Source: Hymenobacter nivis | Lineage (GTDB): Bacteria; Bacteroidota; Bacteroidia; Cytophagales; Hymenobacteraceae | Direction: 5' to 3' | NCBI RefSeq assembly: GCF_006439025.1 | Contig: NZ_RCYZ01000005.1 | Location: 186,001 to 250,000, forward strand | Length of the DNA: 64,000 nucleotides | Shown: positions 1 to 8,656 of the stretch, one piece after another | How positions within the stretch are numbered: the stretch's first letter is position 1 | Layout of the letters: the number at the start of each line of letters is the position of its first letter | Made by a program: the position numbers and the translations under genes | The notes under the pieces: model-generated | What the model was told of the DNA's origin: nothing | The model's input: only the letters and a program-made list of their open reading frames with translations | The model's database searches: none

Positions 1-26
1 TGGCCTCCGAACCGGTACGGCCCTGG

Positions 27-54
27 CCGGGGGCGGCCCCGTGGCCGCCCCCGG
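27..54 (-). terminator. GC-rich hairpin after the Roadblock gene
   Basis: A perfect 12-bp stem (27-38 with 43-54) around a 4-base loop lies 12 bases past the stop of the minus-strand Roadblock gene. No clear T-run follows on the minus strand, so termination is inferred from position and stem strength only. Confidence 0.45.
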
Positions 55-65
55 AGTGGTTTTAG

Positions 66-446
66 TTAGTTGATGTGCTCCGTGTTGGCGCGCAGCACTT
101 CGCGGGCAATGGCCAGGTTGGTGTCGCGCATGTTCACCACCAAGTAGATGAACTTGGTGCCAGTCGCGTTGAGCTTGATCAGGTGCAGCTGGTTGGTGAG
201 GCTGATGAGGATGTCCTCAATCGTTTCGCCGCTCAGCTTCAGGGCCGCCATGGCCTTTTGCTTTTGCTTCACCACTTCCGTGTTGTAGGCCGCCGCCGTG
301 TCGGGGTTGATGGACGGCGAGTTTGAGTGCGAAGCCAGGCTCATGCCCGAGGTGGCGTCCACCACCGCCACGGCCATCAGCTGCGGCAAGTCGGTGAGGA
401 TGTTTTGTACGGCTTGGCCGGCAGGAGAATTAGTAGAGTAAGCCAT
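66..446 (-). CDS. Roadblock/LC7 domain protein (MglB-like)
   Basis: This 126-residue protein has the alternating pattern of a Roadblock/LC7 fold: an early strand LMAVAVVDATSG, a central helix with KAMAALKLSGETIEDILI, then a strand pair ending in the helix NLAIAREVLR. In bacteria such proteins dimerise and act as partners or GAPs of small Ras-like GTPases (MglB with MglA). No GTPase gene lies nearby. I chose the internal ATG at 446 because the 32 residues upstream are arginine- and cysteine-rich and look like translated leader; the protein then starts MAYSTNSPAGQAV. The family call rests on pattern recognition and is moderate; the partner is unknown. Confidence 0.55.
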   Translation of the reverse strand: MAYSTNSPAGQAVQNILTDLPQLMAVAVVDATSGMSLASHSNSPSINPDTAAAYNTEVVKQKQKAMAALKLSGETIEDILISLTNQLHLIKLNATGTKFIYLVVNMRDTNLAIAREVLRANTEHIN

Positions 447-988
447 TAGTAATAGAGAGGATAAAAAAGAGGAATGGGTGAGAAGAGTGGCAACCAAGCA
501 CGGCCCAACGCCGAAAGGCGGCCGTGGCGCCCAGCACCCCAATGGGGCCCCAGGGAAGCGAATAGAAGGTTATTGTAATTGCATTTTTATAAATTTATTA
601 ATTCAGCCGATTTTAAATCGACAACCTTTATTCAACATGATTATTGAATAAGTACAAATTACGCAATACTAGCAAATTGAATTATTGATAGGCGATAATA
701 TTTTTTCTTTTGCTAAATCCGCTCCTAAGCGTATTTCGTACTCCGTATCAACATTACAAATGTCTTACTATTGCATTATTCTAAAAATGACGGTTATCAT
801 TTATTGAAATGATTAACCTCAGCATAGCACTTAATACCTATAAAAAAATATAATAAAACCAATAAAATCTGTTTTGTAAGCAATTCATTTACAAAAGGCC
901 CAAATGCGGCACCGCCCAACGCCAGCGGGGGCTGGGTTGGGCGGCGGGCAAGCGGGGCGGCGGGCAGGGCCCAGTGGGGTCCCCGGGG
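447..988. other. Gene-free AT-rich interval
   Basis: There is no gene here. From about 560 to 895 the DNA is strikingly AT-rich compared with its surroundings, with many A and T runs and no supported reading frame. An imperfect inverted repeat sits at 792-818 (GGTTATCATTT, a 4-base spacer, AAATGATTAACC), which could be an operator or a small hairpin. I see no transposase remnant, tRNA or DnaA-box cluster. Confidence 0.5.
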
Positions 989-1702
989 CTAGTCGTAGAG
1001 GCTGGAAATTTGCGCGAGGCGGCTGGGGGCCAGCAGCGTAATGCGGCTGCCGCGCGTGTCGATGATGCCCTCGGCCTTGAATTCGGAAAGCAGGCGGGTG
1101 GCCGTTTCCTTGGCCGTGCCCACCAGGGCGGCTAGGTCCTCGCGTGAGAGGGAAATGGTGAACGGCGTAGCCGCGTCGGCGTCGGCGTCGTGGTAGGTGC
1201 GCAGCAGCAGCAGCAGGGCCTCGGCCAGCCGCTCGCGCACGGGCTTGTAGGCCAGGTGCAGCATGCGCTCCTCGGCGTCGCTCATGCCTTGGGCCATCAT
1301 TTGCATCAGCGACACCGAAAACTGCACGTTGGAATGCACCAGGCGCAGAAAATCGGTGCGCGGTACGAAGCACACCACGCAATCGTCGAGGGCCACGGCG
1401 GAAGTCGAGTAGCGGCTTTCGGTCAGCAGCGAGCGGCAGCCCAGCACGTCGCCGCCCTTGGCCAGGCGCACAATCTGCTCCTTGCCGTCGCCGCCCACCC
1501 GCGTCACCTTGATGCGGCCCTGGCGCACGCAGTGCATCCCCAACGTGGTGCTGCCAGCGCTGAAAATAGCCTGTCCTTTTTGGTACACTTGCGACGTTTT
1601 GTTGTCGGCAATCATGCCCAATTCGTCCAGCTGGCAGCAGCCCAGCAGGGGCCCCTTGCGGTTGGGGCAGCTCGAGCAGGTAGGCAGGGCGGGGTAGCTC
1701 AT
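989..1702 (-). CDS. Crp/Fnr family transcriptional regulator with N-terminal cysteine cluster
   Basis: This 237-residue protein has a cyclic-nucleotide-binding-like beta-roll (about residues 28-125), a dimerisation helix (about 130-170) and a C-terminal winged helix-turn-helix (about 184-215, with LSREDLAALVG and TAKETATRLLSEF). The N-terminus carries Cys9, Cys12, Cys22 and Cys23; further cysteines are at 58, 89, 108 and 111. In Fnr proteins an N-terminal cysteine group plus one central cysteine binds an oxygen-sensing iron-sulfur cluster, so an Fnr-like redox sensor is plausible, though the spacing differs from E. coli Fnr. A TAACTTTG -7 element lies at 1730-1737. Targets are unknown. Confidence 0.85.
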   Translation of the reverse strand: MSYPALPTCSSCPNRKGPLLGCCQLDELGMIADNKTSQVYQKGQAIFSAGSTTLGMHCVRQGRIKVTRVGGDGKEQIVRLAKGGDVLGCRSLLTESRYSTSAVALDDCVVCFVPRTDFLRLVHSNVQFSVSLMQMMAQGMSDAEERMLHLAYKPVRERLAEALLLLLRTYHDADADAATPFTISLSREDLAALVGTAKETATRLLSEFKAEGIIDTRGSRITLLAPSRLAQISSLYD

Positions 1703-1729
1703 GGGACGGCGCTAAGGGATAAGACCTAC

Positions 1730-1737
1730 CAAAGTTA
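1730..1737 (-). promoter_or_regulatory. Bacteroidota -7 element for the Crp/Fnr gene
   Basis: The minus strand reads TAACTTTG, matching TAnnTTTG, 27 bases upstream of the regulator's ATG. No TTTG -33 element was seen at the expected distance. Confidence 0.5.
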
Positions 1738-1830
1738 ACGCCACGCCTTTACATAAGCGAGAAAAATAATATTTAAACCGGCATATAGGGTTGTTCATCG
1801 ACGCATTTTACTTGTTTAACGTCAAAAATA

Positions 1831-1870
1831 AAAAATACCCGACGCGCAAAATTGCACGTCGGGTATTTTT
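1831..1870 (-). terminator. Rho-independent terminator after the DUF4126 gene
   Basis: A 14-bp perfect stem, AAAAATACCCGACG (1831-1844) with 1857-1870, has A/T-rich flanks that give a T-run on the minus strand. The loop contains a small second palindrome. It lies 27 bases past the DUF4126 stop and could stop transcription in both directions. Confidence 0.8.
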
Positions 1871-1896
1871 TATTGCACTAGTCGTTGGCGGTGCGT

Positions 1897-2445
1897 CTAT
1901 TTTTTGGCCTGCGTCGCCACCCAGGCCGAGCCGCTGGCCACCACCAGCGCGTCTTCACCCAAGCCCACGAGCGACGTGTTGGTGTGGGTGCGCTCGCTGA
2001 TGGTTTTGCGTAGCCAGAACGAGGCAAACGTGGCGGCCACCGCCCCCAGGCTGCCCACCAGGGCTCCGCTCAGGGCGCTGCCGCCGCGGGCTTTGTAGAG
2101 CGTGGCGCCCACCAGGGCCCCCGAGGCAGCCCGGGCCCCCACTTGCTGGGGCTCGATGCGGTCGCCGGCATTGGGCGCTTTGTCGCCCACCAGCTCCAGG
2201 CCCATCAGGCCCTTGAGGGTGCTGGCTACGGTGGGGTTTTGCAGGAAGCGGAGCGGCGACTTGGCCAGGGCCTTGGGCCGGGCCTGCCCGCCCAAGTAGT
2301 GGCTCAGGAACATAGGGCCGCTGGTGGCGCGCATGCCCGAGAGGGCTGCCAGGCCCAGCACGGGCCAGAAGCGGGCCGTGGGAGCGGGCTTGGGCCAGTT
2401 AGGGTCCTTCTTGAACTTGGCGGCTTTCGATTTTTTGGCTTTCAT
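1897..2445 (-). CDS. DUF4126 family membrane protein
   Basis: This 182-residue protein has a lysine-rich N-terminus (MKAKKSKAAKFKKDP) followed by hydrophobic segments rich in Gly and Ala. It carries the stretch ELVGDKAPNAGDRIEPQQVG, typical of DUF4126 proteins, which have small paired membrane helices and no known function. The ATG at 2445 is preferred over one ten codons upstream, because the upstream part falls inside the terminator hairpin at 2455-2494. A second hairpin terminates the gene at 1831-1870, so it looks monocistronic. Confidence 0.65.
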   Translation of the reverse strand: MKAKKSKAAKFKKDPNWPKPAPTARFWPVLGLAALSGMRATSGPMFLSHYLGGQARPKALAKSPLRFLQNPTVASTLKGLMGLELVGDKAPNAGDRIEPQQVGARAASGALVGATLYKARGGSALSGALVGSLGAVAATFASFWLRKTISERTHTNTSLVGLGEDALVVASGSAWVATQAKK

Positions 2446-2454
2446 AAAAAATTT

Positions 2455-2494
2455 AAGGCTACGAGCCGGGCGCACGTGCCCGGCTCGTAGCCTT
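2455..2494 (-). terminator. Terminator of the sucA-sucB unit, flush against the next start codon
   Basis: A perfect 17-bp stem (2455-2471 with 2478-2494) around the loop GCACGT is followed on the minus strand by AAATTTTTT, a good T-run. The T-run ends directly at the ATG of the DUF4126 gene, so the terminator also lies in that gene's translation start region. Confidence 0.85.
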
Positions 2495-2546
2495 AACGAA
2501 AATCGCGGCCCGAAGGCTGATTTTTTAACGCTGCCCGCCCGGGGCC

Positions 2547-4250
2547 CTACACGCCCAGCAGCAGGCGGGTGGGGTCTTCGAGCAGTTCCTTCACCCGCAC
2601 CAGGAAGCTGACCGACTCGCGGCCGTCGATGATGCGGTGGTCGTAGCTGAGGGCCAGGTACATCATGGGCCGGATTACCACCTGGCCGTTCTCGGCGATG
2701 GGGCGCTGGATGATGTTGTGCATGCCCAGGATGGCCGACTGCGGAGCGTTGATGATGGGCGTGCTCAGCATCGAGCCGAAAATGCCGCCGTTGGTGAGCG
2801 TAAACGTGCCGCCCGTCATCTGCTCGATGGTGAGCTTGTTGTCGCGGGCCAGCCCGGCCAGGCGCACCACTTCCTTCTCAATACCATCGAAGGAGAGCTG
2901 CTCGGCGTTGCGAATCACAGGTACTACCAAGCCCTTGGGGGCCGATACGGCGATACTAATATCGCAGAAGTCGTTGAATACAATGTCGGTACCGTCAATC
3001 TGCGCGTTTACCGACGGCCACTCCTTCAGGGCCACGCATACGGCCTTGGTGAAGAACGACATGAAGCCCAGGCCCACGCCGTTTTTCTCCTTAAACTTGT
3101 CCTTGAACTTGGTGCGCAGGTCCATGATGGGCTGCATGTTTACCTCGTTGAAGGTGGTGAGCATGGCCGTTTCGTTCTTCACCGATACCAGGCGGCGGGC
3201 CACCGTTTTGCGCAGGTTGCTCATGCGCTCGCGGCGCTGGCCGCGGCTACCGGCCGGGGCCCCGGGGGCCGCCGGGGCGGCTGCTGGAGCAGCAGGAGCT
3301 GCTGCTGCCGGGGCGGCTTGCGGCGCCGGGGCAGCGGGCTTGGCCTGCGCGTTCTGGGCATCTTCCTTGGTAATGCGGCCGTCGCGGCCCGAGCCGGCCA
3401 CGTCGGCAGCGGCTACGCCTTTCTCGTCCAGTATTTTGCTGGCGGCCGGCGAGGGTACGCCCGTGGCGTAGGTAGCGGCACCGGGCGCGGCGGGCGCCTG
3501 GGCCAGGGGCACCGCCGCCGCCGGGGCGGCAGGGGCCGCTGCCGGTGCGGCCGCTGGGGCCCCAGTACCGCCCTCGATGCGGGCAATCAGGGCCCCAATG
3601 CCGATGGTTTCGCCCTCCTGCGCGGCGTGGCGCAGGATGCCTTCGGCTTCGGCGGGCAGCTCAAAAGTGGCCTTGTCGGACTCCAGCTCGGCAATCACTT
3701 CGTCGCGCTTCACGGCCGCGCCGTCGGGCTTCAGCCATTTGGCAATGGTCACTTCCGTGATGGACTCGCCAACGGCAGGAATCTTCATTTCTACGGTGCC
3801 GCCGCCCGCTGCGGGAGCGGCAGCCGGCGTGGCAGCCGGGGCCCCGGCGGGCCGGTCGGCGGGGGCCCCACCGTAGCCGGCCTGGTCGCTGGCCTTGGGG
3901 TTTTCCTCGCCTTTAGCCAGCGGGTCGGCCGCGGGGGCTGCAGGGGCAGCGGGGGCAGCCGCAGGAGCGGCGGCCGGAGCCGCATCGGCAGGGGCCCCGG
4001 CAGCGGCGCTGCCGCCGTCGAGCTCGGCGATGGTGGTGCCGATGCCGATGGTTTCGCCCTCGGCCACCCGGATCTTCAGCACACCGTCCGATTCGGCAGG
4101 CAGCTCAAAGGTGGCTTTGTCGGATTCGAGCTCGGCAATTACCTCGTCGCGTTTCACGGCGTCGCCGTCTTTTTTCAGCCACTTGGCAATGGTCACTTCC
4201 GTGATGGACTCGCCGACGGCGGGAATTTTGATTTCGGTGGGCATGGGCAA
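2547..4250 (-). CDS. sucB: 2-oxoglutarate dehydrogenase E2 (dihydrolipoyl succinyltransferase), two lipoyl domains
   Basis: This 567-residue E2 moves the succinyl group from the E1-bound intermediate to CoA in the TCA cycle. It has a first lipoyl domain (about 5-80, lipoyl Lys45 in [11 protein letters not shown]), an Ala/Pro linker, a second nearly identical lipoyl domain (about 153-228, Lys193), another Ala/Pro linker, an E1/E3-binding domain (about 262-300, [10 protein letters not shown] then [12 protein letters not shown]) and the catalytic domain (about 335-567) with the histidine motif [12 protein letters not shown]. The two lipoyl domains look like a recent internal duplication. It lies 114 bases after sucA on the same strand and is probably co-transcribed. 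No E3 gene is adjacent. Confidence 0.93.
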   Translation of the reverse strand: MPMPTEIKIPAVGESITEVTIAKWLKKDGDAVKRDEVIAELESDKATFELPAESDGVLKIRVAEGETIGIGTTIAELDGGSAAAGAPADAAPAAAPAAAPAAPAAPAADPLAKGEENPKASDQAGYGGAPADRPAGAPAATPAAAPAAGGGTVEMKIPAVGESITEVTIAKWLKPDGAAVKRDEVIAELESDKATFELPAEAEGILRHAAQEGETIGIGALIARIEGGTGAPAAAPAAAPAAPAAAVPLAQAPAAPGAATYATGVPSPAASKILDEKGVAAADVAGSGRDGRITKEDAQNAQAKPAAPAPQAAPAAAAPAAPAAAPAAPGAPAGSRGQRRERMSNLRKTVARRLVSVKNETAMLTTFNEVNMQPIMDLRTKFKDKFKEKNGVGLGFMSFFTKAVCVALKEWPSVNAQIDGTDIVFNDFCDISIAVSAPKGLVVPVIRNAEQLSFDGIEKEVVRLAGLARDNKLTIEQMTGGTFTLTNGGIFGSMLSTPIINAPQSAILGMHNIIQRPIAENGQVVIRPMMYLALSYDHRIIDGRESVSFLVRVKELLEDPTRLLLGV

Positions 4251-4364
4251 CAGGTGGAGAAAGCGTCTGGAAAGTGTGATTTAGAAAAGCAAGGGGGCCC
4301 TGGGCAACAAAGGACCCGGAGCGGCCGGCCGCGTACTGGGCGCGGCGCGACGCGCTTAGTACGG

Positions 4365-7286
4365 CTAGTCCTGCTTTTTGGCGATTTCCGCCGTTTCCTT
4401 AATTTGTTCGGTGGCCACGGCTTCTTTAGGCTTGTCGAAAGCGCGGGCCACGAGGTCTTTTTGCTCTTTGATGTGGATTTTGTTGTAGCCGGTGGCCGGA
4501 GAGGCCGACGGTTTGCGGGCCACGACGTCTTCCAGCTCGCGGCGCATGAAGCGGAGTAGGTAGTTCCAGTAGCCCATGTTCTCGGGCTCCTCCTGTACCC
4601 AGTACACTTTGGCTTTGGGGTACTTAGCCAGCTCGGCCTGCAGCTGCTGCTGCGGGAAGGGGTGCAATTGCTCCACGCGCACCAGGGCCACGTCGGTGCG
4701 GTTGCTGGTGCGCTGCTCGTCGAGCAAGTCGTAGTACACCTTGCCCGAGCACAGCAGCACGCGCTTCACCTTCTTGGCTTCGGCGTAGTCGTCGGCCAGC
4801 ACTTCGCGGAAGTGGCCGCTGGTGAATTCCTCCACCGGCGACACGCACAGCGGGTTGCGCAGCATGCTCTTGGGCGACATTACCACCAACGGCTTGCGGA
4901 AGCTCCAGGTGAGCTGGCGGCGCAGCAGGTGGAAGAAGTTGGCCGGCGTGGTCACGTTGGCCACGATGATGTTGTTCTCGGCGGCTAGCTGCAAGAAGCG
5001 TTCGGGGCGGGCGTTGGAGTGCTCGGGGCCCTGGCCTTCGTAGCCGTGGGGCAGCAGCATCACCAGGCCGTTCATGCGTTGCCACTTGCTCTCGGAGCTC
5101 ACCACGAACTGGTCGATCATGGTTTGGGCGCCATTGGCGAAGTCGCCGAACTGGGCTTCCCACACCACCAGGGCCGTGGGGTTGGCCATGCCGTAGCCGA
5201 ATTCAAAGCCCAGCACCGCGTACTCGCTCAGCAGCGAGTTAAAGATGCTCAGCTGCTGATGCTCACCCTCCAAGTGGTTGAGCGAATTGTAGGGCGCGCT
5301 AGTTTCGGCGTCGTGCAGCACCGCGTGGCGGTGCGAGAAGGTGCCGCGCTGCACGTCCTGGCCGCTCACGCGCACGATGTGGTTTTCGGTCAGCAGCGAG
5401 CCGTAGGCCAGCAGCTCGCCGGCGGCCCAGTTCAGCACGCGGGTTTCGTAGAACATCTTGCGGCGCTCGCGCAACAAGTTGTCGATCTGCTTGATGGGCT
5501 TGAAGCCGTCGGGAATCGTAGTCAGGGCCTTGGCTACTTTGGCCACCACTTCTTCGGCAATGCCGGTTTCGGGCGATTGAGCGAAGTCGTCGTTGGTGCT
5601 GCGGCGCAGGCTGCGCCACTCGTTTTCCAGGGCTTGGTACTTATAAGGCAGCGGCTTCTGCTTCACCAGATCGAGGCGGGCTTGCAGCGTGTCGCGGAAT
5701 TCCTTGTCCATCTGGTTGGCCAGCTCGGCGTCCACGTCGCCGCGCTGCACCAGCGTGGCGTTGTACACCTCACGCGGGTTCTGGTGCTTCGAGATGATGT
5801 TGTAGAGCGTGGGCTGGGTGAACTTGGGCTCGTCCGACTCGTTGTGGCCGTGGCGGCGGTAGCACACCATGTCGATGAAGAAATCGGCGTGGAACTGCTG
5901 GCGGTATTCGGCGGCGAGCTGGGCGGCAAATACCACGGCCTCGGGGTCGTCGCCGTTGACGTGGATCACCGGCGCGTCAATCATCTTGGCCAGGTCGGTG
6001 CAATAAATCGACGAGCGCGCGTCCTCAAAATCGGTGGTGAAGCCCACCTGGTTGTTGATGACGAAGTGCACCGTGCCACCGGTTTTGTAGCCTTCCAGCT
6101 GCGACATCTGCGTCAGCTCGTAGCCGATGCCCTGGCCAGCTAGCGCCGCGTCGCCGTGGATGAGGATGGGCAGGATTTTGTGGTAGTCGCCACCGTACTG
6201 GTGCTCGATTTTGGCGCGCACGAAGCCTTCCACCACTGGGTTCACCGCCTCGAGGTGCGAGGGGTTGGGGGCCAGCTTAAGGTTGACCTTATGTCCGTTA
6301 GCCGTTTCCACCTCCGACGAGTAGCCCATGTGGTACTTCACGTCGCCGTCGCCCATCGTAAGGTCGGGGATGGCCGTGCCCTCAAACTCCGAGAAGATCT
6401 GCTCGTAGGTTTTGCCCATGATGTTGGCCAGCACGTTCAGGCGGCCGCGGTGGGCCATCCCGATCATCACCTCCTGCACCCCCAGGTCGGCGGCTTTGCC
6501 AATGATGGCATCCAGGGCCGGAATCGTGGTTTCGCCGCCTTCGAGCGAGAAGCGCTTCTGCCCCAAGAACTTGGTGTGCAAGAAGTTCTCGAACACCACC
6601 GCCTCGTTCAGCTTCTTCAGAATGCGCGTTTTGTACTCCACGCTGGGGTTGAAGGCCAGGGCTTCGCGCTCGATTTTCTCGCGCAGCCAGTCCAGCACCT
6701 TGGGGTCGCGGATGTACATGTACTCGAAGCCCACCGTGCCGGTGTAAATCTTTTCCAGCGCCGCGATGATATCGCGCAGCGTGGCCTGGGGCCCTAGGCC
6801 CAGCGTTTCGCCGTTGCGGAAGGCCGTGTCCAGGTCGGCGTCGCTCAGGCCAAAGTCCGACAGGTCGAGGTGGGGCTGGCGGTCTTTGCGCTCGCGCACC
6901 GGGTTGGTTTTGGCGCGCAGGTGGCCGCGGCTGCGGTAGGCGTGGATGAGGTTGCGGACGGCGGTTTCCTTGTTGCTAGGCGCGGCTTCGTTGCCAATCA
7001 GGCCCGCGGGGGCGTTGTTGGTGGAGGCCACGGTGTTCAGCACGCCGTAATCTTTGGGCTGGGGCCCCGTGGGGGCGGCGGGCGTGGTTACCGGGCCGGC
7101 GGGCGCGGCAGCGGCGGTGCCGTTGGCGGCCGGGGCACCCTCGGGCGGAAATTGCTGCGAGAAGTCAAACCCTTCGAAAAACTTGCGCCAGCCAAAATCC
7201 ACCGATTCGGGGTTTTGCTGGTACGCCTGGTACAGGGTTTCGATGGCCACCGCGTCGGCGTTGGCGATATAAGAGTAGGAATCCAT
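4365..7286 (-). CDS. sucA: 2-oxoglutarate dehydrogenase E1 component
   Basis: This 973-residue, thiamine-diphosphate-dependent E1 decarboxylates 2-oxoglutarate and passes the succinyl group to the lipoyl arm of SucB. The N-terminal segment (NADAVAIETLYQAYQQNPES, then WRKFFEGFDF) is the usual E2-docking region. Later come the OdhA-type motifs MGMAHRGRLNVL-like (here MIGMAHRGRLNVL), HGDAALAGQGI, NNQVGFTTD, GHNESDEP and HGYEGQGPEHSNARPERFLQL. The ATG at 7286 is chosen because the protein then begins MDSYSYIANADA. It sits just downstream of a good promoter (7317-7348). sucB follows on the same strand. Confidence 0.95.
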   Translation of the reverse strand: MDSYSYIANADAVAIETLYQAYQQNPESVDFGWRKFFEGFDFSQQFPPEGAPAANGTAAAAPAGPVTTPAAPTGPQPKDYGVLNTVASTNNAPAGLIGNEAAPSNKETAVRNLIHAYRSRGHLRAKTNPVRERKDRQPHLDLSDFGLSDADLDTAFRNGETLGLGPQATLRDIIAALEKIYTGTVGFEYMYIRDPKVLDWLREKIEREALAFNPSVEYKTRILKKLNEAVVFENFLHTKFLGQKRFSLEGGETTIPALDAIIGKAADLGVQEVMIGMAHRGRLNVLANIMGKTYEQIFSEFEGTAIPDLTMGDGDVKYHMGYSSEVETANGHKVNLKLAPNPSHLEAVNPVVEGFVRAKIEHQYGGDYHKILPILIHGDAALAGQGIGYELTQMSQLEGYKTGGTVHFVINNQVGFTTDFEDARSSIYCTDLAKMIDAPVIHVNGDDPEAVVFAAQLAAEYRQQFHADFFIDMVCYRRHGHNESDEPKFTQPTLYNIISKHQNPREVYNATLVQRGDVDAELANQMDKEFRDTLQARLDLVKQKPLPYKYQALENEWRSLRRSTNDDFAQSPETGIAEEVVAKVAKALTTIPDGFKPIKQIDNLLRERRKMFYETRVLNWAAGELLAYGSLLTENHIVRVSGQDVQRGTFSHRHAVLHDAETSAPYNSLNHLEGEHQQLSIFNSLLSEYAVLGFEFGYGMANPTALVVWEAQFGDFANGAQTMIDQFVVSSESKWQRMNGLVMLLPHGYEGQGPEHSNARPERFLQLAAENNIIVANVTTPANFFHLLRRQLTWSFRKPLVVMSPKSMLRNPLCVSPVEEFTSGHFREVLADDYAEAKKVKRVLLCSGKVYYDLLDEQRTSNRTDVALVRVEQLHPFPQQQLQAELAKYPKAKVYWVQEEPENMGYWNYLLRFMRRELEDVVARKPSASPATGYNKIHIKEQKDLVARAFDKPKEAVATEQIKETAEIAKKQD

Positions 7287-7316
7287 GGGCAGAAGTACTG
7301 GGTGGGTATAGCTATG

Positions 7317-7348
7317 CAAAAGTAAAAGGCCTGAAAATAAAGCCCAAA
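7317..7348 (-). promoter_or_regulatory. Complete Bacteroidota promoter for sucA-sucB
   Basis: On the minus strand a TTTG (-33 element, 7345-7348) is followed after 20 bases by TACTTTTG (-7 element, 7317-7324), close to the Bacteroidota consensus in both sequence and spacing. The -7 element lies 30 bases upstream of the sucA ATG. Confidence 0.7.
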
Positions 7349-7512
7349 CCTATAACCGGGTTTACAAATTAGCCTACAAACCAAGACGATGCCTTCGTAT
7401 TTTGCGACTTATGCTATCCTTATGCACTGGCAAGCTATTAAAAAAACACCATTTCTTTCGCTAACGCCCGCCTGGGGCCCCAGATTGTGGTGGAAATGGT
7501 TTGCGCTGGCTT

Positions 7513-8526
7513 TTAATCCCTTACCGGGCCGGCCCAGTGCGCCACGGTGCGGGGCGTGCCGTCGGGCGCGTAGAGCAGGCTCAGGGGCTGGGTGGGGTCG
7601 CGGTTGACGTCGGCAGGCGTGATGCCCCAGCGGTGCCACAGCTCGGCCAGGGCTTGGGCGTAGGCGCTGTTTTCCCAGGGGTTGAAGATGGCCACACCCA
7701 CGTCGTCGATCAGCGCGTCGAATACTAAATGCGTGTCACCGGGGCGTGGGTGGCGCGGGTAGAGGTCGGGCACCATGTGCAGCAGGTGCGCCGCGTAGTA
7801 CACCCGCGCCTTGAACTCGGCCACCTGCACCGGGTGCAGGGGCCGCCGGGCATCGGCGTACACCTGGCGCATGGCCTGGCCAATCAGGCCGATGTCGGCC
7901 AGGCAGGCCACGAGCACGGATCGGCCCATTTTAATGCTGAACACCAAGGTGTTGAGGTCATCGTCGTACTCAAACGGCACAGTATCCTCAGTAGGGTCCA
8001 CTTCGAGCACGAACACCGAGCCGGGCACGAAATCGGCGTACTCGGTGGGCACGCGCAGGCCCTGGAGCAGCTGGAAAAACACCTGGAACTTGCGCAGCAG
8101 CGCCGCGTTTTCGGCCAGCGGGTAGCGGGGCCGGATGAGGGGCGCAAACTCGGTGAGCAGCTCGGTGATGAAGATGCCGTAGAACATCTTGCCCAGCCAC
8201 AGAAACAGCGTGTCGTCGCCCAAGGCGCGCAGGGCCTCGGGGCCCTCGGCGGCGGCAGCGGCCACGGTTTCTTCCAGCGCCGCCAGGCGCGGGCGCACAG
8301 CGGCGCTGGCCGGCAGCCGCAGGTCGCGGAAGGCCACAGTGCTTTGGTCGAGCAACTGGATGGGGCGGTCGGCCAAGTCGTAACGCGCTTGCAGCCAGTC
8401 GGCAAACACAGGCACGGTATCGGTGGGCCCCACGGGCTGGCCGCTGAGGAAGCACGTGGCGGGGCCGAAGCGCATGCCCTCGAACGGGTCGTAGGGCGTG
8501 AGGTCGGCGGGGGTGAAATCGGACAT
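7513..8526 (-). CDS. Conserved protein of unknown function
   Basis: I do not recognise a family for this 337-residue protein. It has no signal peptide and no clear membrane helix. It is acidic and aromatic-rich, with a central stretch FQLLQGLRVPTEYADFVPG, then VFVLEVDPTEDTVPFEYDDD, and a C-terminal part with FNPWENSAYAQALAELWHRWG. High-GC codon use matches its neighbours, so it is a real native gene. It begins one base after a terminator-like hairpin (8527-8581), which probably ends the gene at 8657-9058. Confidence 0.7.
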   Translation of the reverse strand: MSDFTPADLTPYDPFEGMRFGPATCFLSGQPVGPTDTVPVFADWLQARYDLADRPIQLLDQSTVAFRDLRLPASAAVRPRLAALEETVAAAAAEGPEALRALGDDTLFLWLGKMFYGIFITELLTEFAPLIRPRYPLAENAALLRKFQVFFQLLQGLRVPTEYADFVPGSVFVLEVDPTEDTVPFEYDDDLNTLVFSIKMGRSVLVACLADIGLIGQAMRQVYADARRPLHPVQVAEFKARVYYAAHLLHMVPDLYPRHPRPGDTHLVFDALIDDVGVAIFNPWENSAYAQALAELWHRWGITPADVNRDPTQPLSLLYAPDGTPRTVAHWAGPVRD

Positions 8527-8581
8527 AAAACAGAAGCGCGAACCTGGCCGCGGCGGGCGGCAAAGTTCGCGCTTCTGTTTT
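8527..8581 (-). terminator. Terminator-like hairpin touching a start codon
   Basis: A perfect 17-bp stem (AAAACAGAAGCGCGAAC at 8527-8543 with 8565-8581) encloses a 21-base loop. It ends in T residues on either strand and abuts the ATG of the next minus-strand gene at 8526. It probably terminates the gene at 8657-9058. Confidence 0.65.
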
Positions 8582-8605
8582 TAGTTGTCTGTTGCTCGTT
8601 ATCAG

Positions 8606-8646
8606 TTGCCCGTTCGCTTAAAACAATGCCGACGGCGAACGGCCAA
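8606..8646. repeat. Short inverted repeat
   Basis: TTGCCCGTTCGC (8606-8617) pairs with 8635-8646 with one mismatch. It lies between the long hairpin at 8527-8581 and the stop of the gene at 8657-9058 and may be a second transcription-stop or REP-like element. Confidence 0.4.
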
Positions 8647-8656
8647 TAACCGGCAT

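Noticed and set aside
547..895. Origin of replication in the AT-rich valley
   Set aside because: No group of DnaA-box-like TTATCCACA sequences and no dnaA, dnaN or related gene nearby.
2637..4559. Long plus-strand reading frame (640 codons) opposite sucB
   Set aside because: It is the antisense of Ala/Pro-rich lipoyl and linker sequence, has no domain-like sequence, and SucB explains the region fully. High GC makes long shadow frames common.
5019..6143. Plus-strand reading frame opposite sucA
   Set aside because: SucA motifs run through the region on the minus strand; the plus frame lacks a credible start or domain.
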